Below are positions 55,983 through 64,000 of a stretch of DNA of 64,000 bases, piece by piece. The notes below the pieces were generated by a model. The model was not told the DNA's origin, did not search any database, and saw only the letters and a program-made list of their open reading frames with translations. Position 1 is the first letter of the stretch, and each line of letters starts with the position of its first letter. Both the position numbers and the translations under genes were made by a program. Source of the DNA: G965267425 sp965267425 (GTDB lineage Bacteria; Bacteroidota; Bacteroidia; Flavobacteriales_E; Vicingaceae); NCBI GenBank assembly GCA_965267425.1, contig OZ253959.1:2728001-2792000 (forward strand). The letters run 5' to 3'.

Positions 55983-58067
55983 TTATTTTCCATTTTGACT
56001 TCTTACTTGAATACTTGAACCATTATTGGTCGTAGTAAATTTATTAAGATCTTTTTTTGAAAGACTATTATAATCAACTTTTTCATAATTAATGTCAACA
56101 CCAGCATCTTGAAACGCTTTTAATCGTCTGTTATCTAAAGAAAATATTTTTCCATCTTTCTCTGTAATTCTAATTGCGGGAACATCATTTGCACTTAATT
56201 TTCCTTCTTGTAGAGCCTTTGTTAAATCGCTCACTTTCCCTCCATCTTGGAATGTTGATTTAATACTGTTCTGACTAAATCTTACAGATTTAGAGTTTAT
56301 CTTTCCTGTTTTAGCTAAATCCTTAAATTCCGTCAGTTTGTTAACGCTTTTTGCGCTTTTCCTTAATCCCGTCCTAGCAATATTGGTCATTACTTTACTA
56401 AAATCATACACATCACTCGCACCCCCAGTCGCTTGTGACAAGACTTCATCCTTAACTTCATTTGCAACAAAAGTGGCAACAACTTCAGGACCTAGAATCA
56501 ATGCAGAAGCCGCACCAACTCCAACTGCAGAAACCACCAACGTAGCATAAAGATCTTCCGCTGTAACCTTCTCTCCTCTGGCCATCCTTCTTTGTCTATC
56601 ATCGTTCACCAACATTGCAGCTCTTTCATACTCCAATCCTTCCAATTCCACACCATCAATCACCCTATTCTCACTAAACGCATACGGACTATTCCAAGGA
56701 TATTCAGCCGTCAATGGGTCAACACTAAAGAACCTTCCCACCCTTGGGTCATGGATTCTGTATTTGTAGTTCAGGCTGTTATTTGCTCCTTTAATTTCGT
56801 CGTCTTTCACTTGTCCCTGGAACCCAAACCGGTAGTCGGTAGAATTGCCGTTTCTCCCTGGCATCACAGCGCCAAAGGGGTAATAATCCGAATAGGATTT
56901 AATATCGGCGGTGTAATAATCAAAATCATTGTCTGTATCTGGATCCACTCCCAACTTTCTATCCGATACCACACTTAATACATTGCCCAAATGGTTTTTG
57001 AGCTCGTATTTTTTGTTGTCCAAAGTTCTGGTATAATCAATTTTCTTGGATTCATACCGTGGATCAACAGGTCCACCTCCCGAGCCATCACTGATAACAC
57101 TTCCCGAATTGTCAAATGTCATAGGAGTTCCAAAGGTCTGAGCTACCCATACGATTCCATTGTCACCTGAAATTTCAAATTTTTCAAAATTTCCAGAGCC
57201 GAAATCTAATTCAATGTATTGATTGGCATCAAATGTTTTTACTTCATCCGTACCACTGTTAGAACCATAATTAATGGTCGGCCAGCTTTTCATTCCATAA
57301 TTGTTATTTTTAATGATTACTGGATGTTCAGAAAATAGCATCAACTTTCCTGTGGTAGTTCCCCTATCAAACTCCGTCGTACAAGGTAAACACACGGCAT
57401 AACCCGGATCCAAACTGGCTGTGGTTCCTCCTAGTGGGTAAGATGTTAAATTACAGGTGCCATCCACATCAAATAACTTGTTGGTATAGCTATTGGAACA
57501 GAACAAATATTGGTCATGAAATTCAGTTTGTTCAGTGCCCAGTCTGTCACTGCCATAAATCACCAAATCATTCAATTTGATATCTGATGAATATTCATCG
57601 CCCGTGGTATTGCTAAAGGTTTGTTCATAAATGCCCATGACTTGTCCCTGAGCGTCTCGTTCATAGTAGGTATATACCCAGGTGATTTCATTGTCCAGCA
57701 CATTGCTGGTAGAAGGTCTGTATATCTTCATCAATCGGTTGCCCAATGGGTCGTATTTGAATTCCAATTCAGCATTGTCTTCAAAGGTGATTTTCTTCAC
57801 TTTACCTTGCAATGTCCAGGTAATCTCACTTATATCCGCATGTTGGTCTTTAGTGAGCTGGCCTATTTCATCATAGCTGTAATAGTCACCAACCGCTCCG
57901 GAATTTACCGCAAAGTCAGCACTTCCACTGGTGCCAGTTTCGGTAATGTGTTTTAGTTTGTTGGTGCCAGTGGTATAGGAATAGGACATATCATCGATTT
58001 TGGTTACCGAAGAGCTGCCATAGTTATATTCCCCAAATCGTTCAATGGTCAATATATTGCCGTTTTG
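55983..58067 (-). CDS. Orphan (silent) Rhs 3' cassette with ParB/sulfiredoxin-like toxin tip
   Basis: The frame encodes about 690 residues of Rhs core and tip without a proper start. Homology to the main Rhs gene at 61224-64000 begins abruptly at 58067 within Q-N-G-N-I-L-T-I-E-R-F. Upstream sequence is unrelated, and an in-frame stop lies near 58090. Only TTG 58052 could start it. The core matches the main copy almost exactly up to Y-R-F-G-F near residue 400, apart from a diverged ~100-residue insert. The tip continues R-V-G-R-F-F-S-V-D-P-L, a linker, and a C-terminal domain with V-R-F-S-Q-N-S-I and L-D-N-R-R-L-K-A-F, which resembles the ParB/sulfiredoxin nuclease fold (G-x-R-R site). It is probably a donor cassette, not an expressed gene. 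Confidence 0.85.
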   Translation of the reverse strand, partial: QNGNILTIERFGEYNYGSSSVTKIDDMSYSYTTGTNKLKHITETGTSGSADFAVNSGAVGDYYSYDEIGQLTKDQHADISEITWTLQGKVKKITFEDNAELEFKYDPLGNRLMKIYRPSTSNVLDNEITWVYTYYERDAQGQVMGIYEQTFSNTTGDEYSSDIKLNDLVIYGSDRLGTEQTEFHDQYLFCSNSYTNKLFDVDGTCNLTSYPLGGTTASLDPGYAVCLPCTTEFDRGTTTGKLMLFSEHPVIIKNNNYGMKSWPTINYGSNSGTDEVKTFDANQYIELDFGSGNFEKFEISGDNGIVWVAQTFGTPMTFDNSGSVISDGSGGGPVDPRYESKKIDYTRTLDNKKYELKNHLGNVLSVVSDRKLGVDPDTDNDFDYYTADIKSYSDYYPFGAVMPGRNGNSTDYRFGFQGQVKDDEIKGANNSLNYKYRIHDPRVGRFFSVDPLTAEYPWNSPYAFSENRVIDGVELEGLEYERAAMLVNDDRQRRMARGEKVTAEDLYATLVVSAVGVGAASALILGPEVVATFVANEVKDEVLSQATGGASDVYDFSKVMTNIARTGLRKSAKSVNKLTEFKDLAKTGKINSKSVRFSQNSIKSTFQDGGKVSDLTKALQEGKLSANDVPAIRITEKDGKIFSLDNRRLKAFQDAGVDINYEKVDYNSLSKKDLNKFTTTNNGSSIQVRSQNGK

Positions 58068-58110
58068 TTTTTTTGATTGGAAGCGAAAAGCAGATCATTC
58101 TCTGGAAAAG

Positions 58111-58217
58111 TTGCTCCCGCTGTTCGTTGCTATCGCCTTTGGCGATAAAGTAGGTTAGTATTTACACATTATTGGAACTGCCAAAGGCGGATATTCACTT
58201 CCATCGGGGCTAGGTTG
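58111..58217. repeat. Intergenic hairpin repeat, copy C
   Basis: TTGCTCCCGCTGTTCGTTGC leads to a TATCGCC-TTT-GGCGATA hairpin, a GCCAAAGGCGGATA stretch, and TTCACTTCCATCGGGGCTAG. The flanks match copy A (45100-45161), with a different hairpin core. It separates the silent Rhs cassette from T9SS paralog B. Confidence 0.72.
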
Positions 58218-58233
58218 TTTACTCCTTCTGTAC

Positions 58234-60537
58234 TTATTCTACTATCAACTGTCTGCGTAGAATTGAGTTGTCCAATTGCAACTCCAACAAATAAACACCA
58301 CTGCCATATGATTGCAAATCAAGTGTGGTTTGTGTTGCATTGATTTGCCGTTGAATCAGTAATTTACCTTGGGCATCAAAAATGTTTAACTGACCCATTT
58401 GGGATGTTTCTAACGTAAACAAACCATCTTTGGATGGGTTAGGGAAAATTTGAATTACTTGTTCATTTTCAGTTGATTGAATGCCAACAGGGCCTATTTC
58501 CACCGTTTTACAACTGCTATCCATTCCACATTCATTAAACAGGTAAAGGCACACTTCATAGCTGCCAAATTGGGTGTATTGATGATTAGGGCTGGGCACA
58601 TTGGCCAAAGTTGTGCCATCTCCAAAATCCCAATAAAAACTATCCACTTCATTAGGAATCACACTTGAAAAACTAGCCTGAGGATTTTGAGGGCTGTTTA
58701 CAATAGCGCCAAAATTGTCAATGGTATTATCCATTATAACCAACTTTCCTGTGTGACTGCATCCCATAATGTCTCCTACAGTTACAGAAACACTATCAAT
58801 GGGGTTCAGATGATCAAACACACCACTCCATGATGTTCCAGTTGATCCATCATGCCACGTCCAACTATTGGTCAAGGTATTGCCTGCATGAAAAAACAAT
58901 GAATCACCATCACACGCATCCAGCGTATCTCCCCACCAACTAAATGATTGTTCCGGATAAACAATTAGCGTGTAGGCTACAATGCTATCGCAAGAGTTGA
59001 ATGCCCTCAACGTATCATTATACGTTCCCGCAGAATCCCGATACGTGTCCCCAATTAAAATGCTATCTCCCGGACAGATGTACAAGGTGTCTGTGGTATC
59101 CTGAGAAATGCAAGGACCGAATTTGGCGATGAAGGAGTCAAAAGATCCAGTTGAATTTAAGTAACTCGTGTCCAATGTTGGATCAAAATCGGTTTGACCA
59201 TCAAAATATCCACACAACAAAACATCATTGTTGGAACTTTCATCCAGTGCTGTAACATCCACTGAATTACCCTCAACCAGAAAGGCTCTTTGAAGATCAA
59301 AATTACTACTGTACCTCGCCACGAAAATACCCTTACCGCTTACTGGATTTAACACATAGCTTCCTCCATTAATATCAACATCCACAATACCATCTATATT
59401 CCCCGCAAATAACCAATCAGAATTTCCAGATTTCCTAATTTGGTACCTCGTGTCATTGGATTGTATGATTCTTGTGGTGTCATAAGTTCCAGAACTATCG
59501 AAATTTGTGAAACTAAAACTGTTATTGCTTATTGAAAATGATCCATTCGAACTACCAGGATTGAAGTCAACATTGCTGATTAATCTATTAAAATAATAAA
59601 GAGAATTATTTCTTGCCCTTATTTGTCCTGTACCACCTAATCCATCAAAAAAATGCCAAATTGCCCAATTAAAATTCGCGGAAGTATCATAACGCCCAAT
59701 AAATATTTTTTCTTGAAAATTTCCTCCATCTGATATACTTGAAACTCCAATGGAAGGATCCATATCAAATGATTTCGTATAGCGACCCATTAAATACATT
59801 TGATCGTTTTCAAATGAAATCCTACGCAGGCTTGTAAAACCGCTATCTCCAAGAGTAATATGCCAATTGTATTTACCATTAGGGTTTAATTTTACTAAAA
59901 ATGTCTTTTCATAATTGTTACCATACACCATAGTGACGCCTGTATCAGGATCTAAATCAACTGAATCTTTTACATCAAAAGACAAATAAATATTCTCAGA
60001 ATTATCTAATTCAGTATACCACGAGCCAGATTGATCAGCATATTCAAATAATCTGACCCAATTAAAAGATCCAGAATTAGAATAACTGGCAACGTAAGTA
60101 TTTCCAAAAGCAGATTTTGAAGAAACTGTAAACGAATTTATGGACGGATCGAAATCGACAACACCTTCAATTTCGCCAGAAATGATGATATTTCCATTGG
60201 ATTTAATAAATAAATAATTGGCGCTTTGCTCAGCACTATCTCCAATATCAAATCCCCAAATAAAAGCTCCACTGCTGTCATATTTGGCAAGAAATATATC
60301 CTTATTTGCCACTGAAGGCGACGTTACATTAAACACTCCTAATCCAGGATCTAAATCCAAACTACCTTCAAAGGCACCTAGAACGTAAACGTTATTTTGT
60401 TGATCAACCTTAACGCTTCGAATTATTCCATCAGCATCAGCATCCAATTGATTTACCCAATCCAGTGTTTGAGATTGACAAAGGACACCACTCACAATAC
60501 AAGTGATAAAAAAAAGGTATCGAATCATTGCGCTCAT
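58234..60537 (-). CDS. T9SS protein with SBBP-like propeller and PKD domain (paralog B)
   Basis: 767 residues, with the same order as the paralog at 50746: signal peptide (C-Q-S-Q), about six SBBP-like blades, D-T-T-D-T-L-Y-I-C-P-G-D, a PKD domain (F-Y-W-D-F-G-D-G-T-T) and a T9SS sorting domain (I-F-P-N-P-S-K-D-G). From F-G-P-C-I-S-Q on, the two proteins differ at only a few positions, whereas the propeller blades share roughly half their residues. It lies between the immunity gene of the main Rhs and the silent cassette, on the same strand. Confidence 0.88.
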   Translation of the reverse strand: MSAMIRYLFFITCIVSGVLCQSQTLDWVNQLDADADGIIRSVKVDQQNNVYVLGAFEGSLDLDPGLGVFNVTSPSVANKDIFLAKYDSSGAFIWGFDIGDSAEQSANYLFIKSNGNIIISGEIEGVVDFDPSINSFTVSSKSAFGNTYVASYSNSGSFNWVRLFEYADQSGSWYTELDNSENIYLSFDVKDSVDLDPDTGVTMVYGNNYEKTFLVKLNPNGKYNWHITLGDSGFTSLRRISFENDQMYLMGRYTKSFDMDPSIGVSSISDGGNFQEKIFIGRYDTSANFNWAIWHFFDGLGGTGQIRARNNSLYYFNRLISNVDFNPGSSNGSFSISNNSFSFTNFDSSGTYDTTRIIQSNDTRYQIRKSGNSDWLFAGNIDGIVDVDINGGSYVLNPVSGKGIFVARYSSNFDLQRAFLVEGNSVDVTALDESSNNDVLLCGYFDGQTDFDPTLDTSYLNSTGSFDSFIAKFGPCISQDTTDTLYICPGDSILIGDTYRDSAGTYNDTLRAFNSCDSIVAYTLIVYPEQSFSWWGDTLDACDGDSLFFHAGNTLTNSWTWHDGSTGTSWSGVFDHLNPIDSVSVTVGDIMGCSHTGKLVIMDNTIDNFGAIVNSPQNPQASFSSVIPNEVDSFYWDFGDGTTLANVPSPNHQYTQFGSYEVCLYLFNECGMDSSCKTVEIGPVGIQSTENEQVIQIFPNPSKDGLFTLETSQMGQLNIFDAQGKLLIQRQINATQTTLDLQSYGSGVYLLELQLDNSILRRQLIVE

Positions 60538-60610
60538 ATATTAACCCATTACGTTGACCGCGAAGAGAGAACATAAAAATAACGCTATTAATTGAGGTTT
60601 GAAAATTTTT
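60531..60610 (-). repeat. Conserved leader of T9SS paralog B
   Basis: Matches 53041-53120 with about one difference over 80 bp and covers the start codon; upstream of it the two copies diverge. Confidence 0.85.
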
Positions 60611-60772
60611 AATCGATGGCAAACACTATGTCGAATTTCAAATTGAGTTTGGGAATGATGTCGATGCAATTTCCATGATACAGCGTGAAATCACATGACT
60701 CAAAATATGGTTTCATCTACCTCAATATTAATTGAGGTAAACGTCAGGAAAAAGTATTGAATCAACAATTAT

Positions 60773-61237
60773 TTATTCCTTGTTGTAAACGTATTTATCT
60801 ACTTTACTCCAATCCAATTCTCCCTCCATTTTCTTGATTTTATAAATCCAAGTAGCATAACCATCAGAAACCACAGCTTTCCATTTCGAACCAGATTTAC
60901 CAAAATAAATCTCTAAATCATTCTGATTTTTAATGGTACTTTTTTCAAGATAAAATGGATAACTATAATTTGTGCATTTATTATTGAAATAAAAATAGAC
61001 GAATTCCTCAACATGCTTCTCTAAATCATTCGCATTAAATGCCAAAACAAATGAGCTATCACTCACTTTCTGAATCTTAGAATCACCAAATTTGGTGTGT
61101 AACTGTGCAGAAAAATCTTTACAGTCATTCAATTTAATGAACTTTATGTTCAATTGATTTTGTCCGTAACTTAAAATAACAATGTTAACAAATGCTAAAA
61201 TCAACAATGTTCTCATATCTAAATTATTTATTTTCAT
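60773..61237 (-). CDS. Putative exported immunity protein of the main Rhs toxin
   Basis: 154 residues. The ATG at 61237 overlaps the end of the Rhs gene by 14 nt; ATG 61216 is the alternative and gives a tidier signal peptide (M-R-T-L-L-I-L-A-F-V-N-I-V-I-L-S-Y-G-Q). The mature part is small and mixed alpha/beta with two Cys, and no family was recognised. Its place directly after the toxin tip and the overlap are as expected for an immunity gene. The signal peptide would put it in the periplasm, which is unusual and suggests the toxin acts there or must be met before entry. Confidence 0.68.
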   Translation of the reverse strand: MKINNLDMRTLLILAFVNIVILSYGQNQLNIKFIKLNDCKDFSAQLHTKFGDSKIQKVSDSSFVLAFNANDLEKHVEEFVYFYFNNKCTNYSYPFYLEKSTIKNQNDLEIYFGKSGSKWKAVVSDGYATWIYKIKKMEGELDWSKVDKYVYNKE

Positions 61238-64000
61238 TTTTCAATATCCTTTTTGCAGCTTTCTGAGATACTCCTCCAATTCGATTATCAATTCTCGAAC
61301 CATATACATTAATATTTGGTGTCTTATCAATTGACAAACCATCTGAAGATATACCTCTTCTTCCAACAGTAATATTCATTTCGAAATTAGGAAATAATTC
61401 TTCATCACTTGGTCCTCCGTCAGTTGCTTGTATGGACGAAGCCTCAGATGGGTAGACTTTATCTCCAAATCTACCAGTTGGGTGTGAGTGTAAGGAAATG
61501 GTTTCTTTCCCATCCATTGAAGGTAAATTGACTGTAGCATTCCGTCCTGATGACACTTCCATTCCCTTAACCACAAGGCTCGGAATGAATCCTCCATTTC
61601 CATCTAATTTCGGTTTCATTACTTGCCCTAATTCTCTATTTGTTCCTTCATTCAATGCAGCTGTAAGCAACGAAGATGCACTACTTAAAATATCCTTGTC
61701 CAAAGCAAACCCTCCATCAAATGTTGATCCATTATTAATGCTTCCTAACGCTTCAAATAAATCTCCATTCCTTTTAGATGCTTTGATTGTTTTGCTCAAA
61801 CTTTTTTGATTAACAATGGCAATCAGATTATTTGATTCTCCATCACTCCCAATATGCTTACCCTTCTTATTGTAAAATTCTGTTTTTCCATCAGGATCAA
61901 TAAATAGAACTGGATTGTCTAAAAATGCTTTATAAGTTGACCATCCAGGCTGCTTAATTGATAGCGGATCTCTCGACATCCACCTTCCCACTCTGGGGTC
62001 ATATATCCTTGCACCAAAGTCCAACGAATTATTATCTCCTTTCACTTCATTATCCTCTTCCATTCCATTAAACCCAAAGCGGTAATCAGTAGAATTACTA
62101 TTTCTTCCCGGCATCACGGAGCCAAATGGGTAGTAATCTGAATAGGATTTGATATCGGCTGTGTAATAATCAAAATCATTGTCTGTATCTGGATCTACTC
62201 CCAACTTTCTGTCGGATACCACACTTAATACATTGCCTAAATGGTTTTTGAGTTCGTATTTTTTGTTGTCCAAGGTTCTGGTGTAGTCAATTTTCTTGGA
62301 TTCATACCTGGGGTCAACAGGCCCACCACCTGGGCCATCACTGATGACACTTCCCGAATTGTCAAACGTCAAGGGTGTTCCAAAGGTTTGCGACACCCAT
62401 ACAATTCCATTGTCACCAGAAATATTAAATTTTACCATTTGACTGGCATCATCAAATTCAATTTCTATGTATTGATTGGCATCAAATGTTTTCGTCGCAC
62501 CAGAGCCGGAATTCGAACCTGTTATATTTGTGGGCCATTCACCGCCTGGATAGTCCATATTTTCTATAGTCACAGGATGCTCGGAATACATCATTAATTT
62601 CCCATCATTTCCTCCTGTACCCCTTTTATACTCCGTCGTGCAAGGTAAACATACCGCATATCCGGGATCTAAACTGCCGGTAGTTCCTCCCAGTGGGTAC
62701 GATGTTAAATTACATGTGCCATCCACATCAAATAACTTGTTGGTATAGCTATTGGAACAGAACAAATATTGGTCATGAAATTCAGTTTGTTCAGTGCCCA
62801 GTCTGTCACTGCCATAAATCACCAAATCATTCAATTTGATATCCGATGAATATTCATCACCCGTGGTATTGCTAAAGGTTTGTTCATAAATGCCCATCAC
62901 TTGTCCCTGAGCGTCTCGTTCATAGTAAGTATATACCCAGGTGATTTCATTGTCCAGCACATTGCTGGTAGAAGGTCGGTATATCTTCATCAATCGGTTG
63001 CCCAATGGGTCGTATTTAAATTCCAATTCAGCATTGTCTTCAAAGGTGATTTTCTTCACTTTGCCTTGTAATGTCCAGGTGATCTCATCAATATCCGCAT
63101 GTTGGTCTTTGGTGAGTTGGCCTATTTCATCATAGCTGTAATAGTCACCAACCGCTCCGGAATTGACTGCAAAGTCAGCACTTCCACTGGTGCCAGTTTC
63201 AGTTATGTGTTTTAGTTTGTTGGTGCCAGTAGTATAGGAATAAGACATATCATCGATTTTGGTTACTGAGGAGCTGCCATAGTTATATTCGCCAAATCGT
63301 TCAATGGTCAAAATATTGCCGTTTTGATCATACGTAAAACTTGAATTGTGCCCATCATTGCTACCACAACCATAAAAACTATTGTCCTGATCCACCAAAT
63401 CCGTAGATGAACCATGGTCATAATCGGTGTAATTTGAACTGGTTTTTAACCGGTTGGCCTGGTCATGAGTATAAAAATTGCCAAATACAATCTTTTCATT
63501 TTCACTTTCATCGGTCAAGGCCACCGTCATTCGGCTAATGTTTCCGTTATACATATTGTAGTCCTTGCTTGCGTTTTTTAATTCACTTGTATGTGCAAAA
63601 TCAAGACTACCTGCTGTGCGGTCATACAAATCGGCTAAAAAGTTATCACTGCCATCAATAATGGCATTATCGGCAGGCATATAGTCTGGAATATGGTTCG
63701 TGCCATCTGTCCAGTCGTAATACCCCAAACTAAATCCTAAGGCATCCACGCCCACATCTTTGTGATCGTTGCCTACATTGTCATAACCGTCGTCACCAAT
63801 ATCTCGCTGGGAATCCAGGGTGTTGGCGTTCATGACTTTTAACCAGCCTTGAAGGGTATAGGCATAATCCAATCCCTGCACGTCTTTTTCACCAATTTCA
63901 ACACGGGCCAATGGTCCATGAGGATAATATTCATATTGGGCGTCTATGTCCCAGCTGATGTCATCTCTGCTGGTTTCTACCGTCACCAATCGGTTGTCTT
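61224..64000 (-). CDS. Rhs/YD-repeat toxin with JAB/MPN-like tip (5' end beyond the window)
   Basis: The frame is open through the right edge (D-N-R-L-V-T-V-E-T just inside), so about 925 C-terminal residues are seen. YD-type repeats lead to the Bacteroidota Rhs-associated core (N-H-L-G-N-V-L-S-V-V-S-D, then Y-D-P-R-V-G-R-W-M-S-R-D-P-L, ending F-I-D-P-D-G-K). The ~220-residue tip carries L-H-S-H-P-T-G near residue 836, counted from a TTG at 63989, with an upstream Glu and a downstream P-S-D-E-E. This resembles the H-x-H-P ... S-x-x-D metal site of JAB/MPN peptidases in toxin tips, although E stands where D is usual. It is probably exported and delivers the tip to competitors. An exported putative immunity gene follows. 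Confidence 0.88.
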   Translation of the reverse strand, partial: DNRLVTVETSRDDISWDIDAQYEYYPHGPLARVEIGEKDVQGLDYAYTLQGWLKVMNANTLDSQRDIGDDGYDNVGNDHKDVGVDALGFSLGYYDWTDGTNHIPDYMPADNAIIDGSDNFLADLYDRTAGSLDFAHTSELKNASKDYNMYNGNISRMTVALTDESENEKIVFGNFYTHDQANRLKTSSNYTDYDHGSSTDLVDQDNSFYGCGSNDGHNSSFTYDQNGNILTIERFGEYNYGSSSVTKIDDMSYSYTTGTNKLKHITETGTSGSADFAVNSGAVGDYYSYDEIGQLTKDQHADIDEITWTLQGKVKKITFEDNAELEFKYDPLGNRLMKIYRPSTSNVLDNEITWVYTYYERDAQGQVMGIYEQTFSNTTGDEYSSDIKLNDLVIYGSDRLGTEQTEFHDQYLFCSNSYTNKLFDVDGTCNLTSYPLGGTTGSLDPGYAVCLPCTTEYKRGTGGNDGKLMMYSEHPVTIENMDYPGGEWPTNITGSNSGSGATKTFDANQYIEIEFDDASQMVKFNISGDNGIVWVSQTFGTPLTFDNSGSVISDGPGGGPVDPRYESKKIDYTRTLDNKKYELKNHLGNVLSVVSDRKLGVDPDTDNDFDYYTADIKSYSDYYPFGSVMPGRNSNSTDYRFGFNGMEEDNEVKGDNNSLDFGARIYDPRVGRWMSRDPLSIKQPGWSTYKAFLDNPVLFIDPDGKTEFYNKKGKHIGSDGESNNLIAIVNQKSLSKTIKASKRNGDLFEALGSINNGSTFDGGFALDKDILSSASSLLTAALNEGTNRELGQVMKPKLDGNGGFIPSLVVKGMEVSSGRNATVNLPSMDGKETISLHSHPTGRFGDKVYPSEASSIQATDGGPSDEELFPNFEMNITVGRRGISSDGLSIDKTPNINVYGSRIDNRIGGVSQKAAKRILKNENK

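Noticed and set aside
1..64000. CRISPR arrays, rRNA genes, intact insertion sequences, attachment sites or a replication origin
   Set aside because: No regular direct-repeat array, rRNA motif, transposase or DnaA-box cluster was seen on reading. The only recombinase is the pseudogene at 54670.

Overview
The window is a chromosomal segment of an AT-rich Bacteroidota bacterium, most likely Flavobacteriales-like; the genus cannot be read from it. The main evidence is nine large proteins ending in a type IX secretion system (T9SS) type A sorting domain (short 'YPNP/FPNP' C-terminal modules). Further support comes from lipoproteins of the 'CKKD' surface-export type, SprB-type and PKD repeats, a propeller/Y_Y_Y sensor, a membrane protein-regulator-CreD operon, weak Shine-Dalgarno sites and frequent TTG starts.

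Layout. 1-160 is the 5' end of coaX (minus). 278-9656 holds three paralogous zinc-peptidase effectors (M91/NleD-like, each with an Rhs-tip remnant) around a tRNA-Phe and a 1990-aa T9SS adhesin. 9661-10796 has a DinB-like protein and a Crp/Fnr regulator. 11031-20778 has a collagen-like/S74 T9SS protein, a lipoprotein and a 1654-aa DUF2341/LamG adhesin. 20884-24536 has small envelope proteins, an Omp28-like T9SS protein and an Fe-S type uracil-DNA glycosylase. 24542-26878 is a membrane protein/regulator/creD operon with two matching 19-bp palindromes. 26935-33704 holds two SpoIIE-type phosphatase sensors; the second is the last gene of a three-gene operon whose genes all appear to use TTG starts. 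33885-46556 has small exported proteins, an SGNH-hydrolase/PKD T9SS protein, a 2956-aa SprB/HYR giant and a Ycf48-like T9SS propeller. 46676-50550 has a secreted propeller, an ECF sigma/membrane anti-sigma-like/envelope protein operon and a zinc-ribbon membrane protein. 50746-64000 is an Rhs toxin island.

The Rhs island is the most interesting part. A main Rhs gene (61224 to beyond the right edge) ends in a JAB/MPN-like tip and is followed by a putative exported immunity protein. About 3 kb downstream lies a second Rhs 3' cassette (55983-58067) that is near-identical in the core. It lacks a proper start, ends in a different (ParB/sulfiredoxin-like) toxin, and has its own DUF7660 immunity gene. 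This is the layout expected of a silent toxin cassette kept for recombination into the main gene. Two T9SS proteins with near-identical C-terminal halves and leaders but diverged N-terminal propellers, a decayed serine recombinase and hairpin-forming intergenic repeats lie between the modules. No spacer without a gene exceeds about 300 bases.
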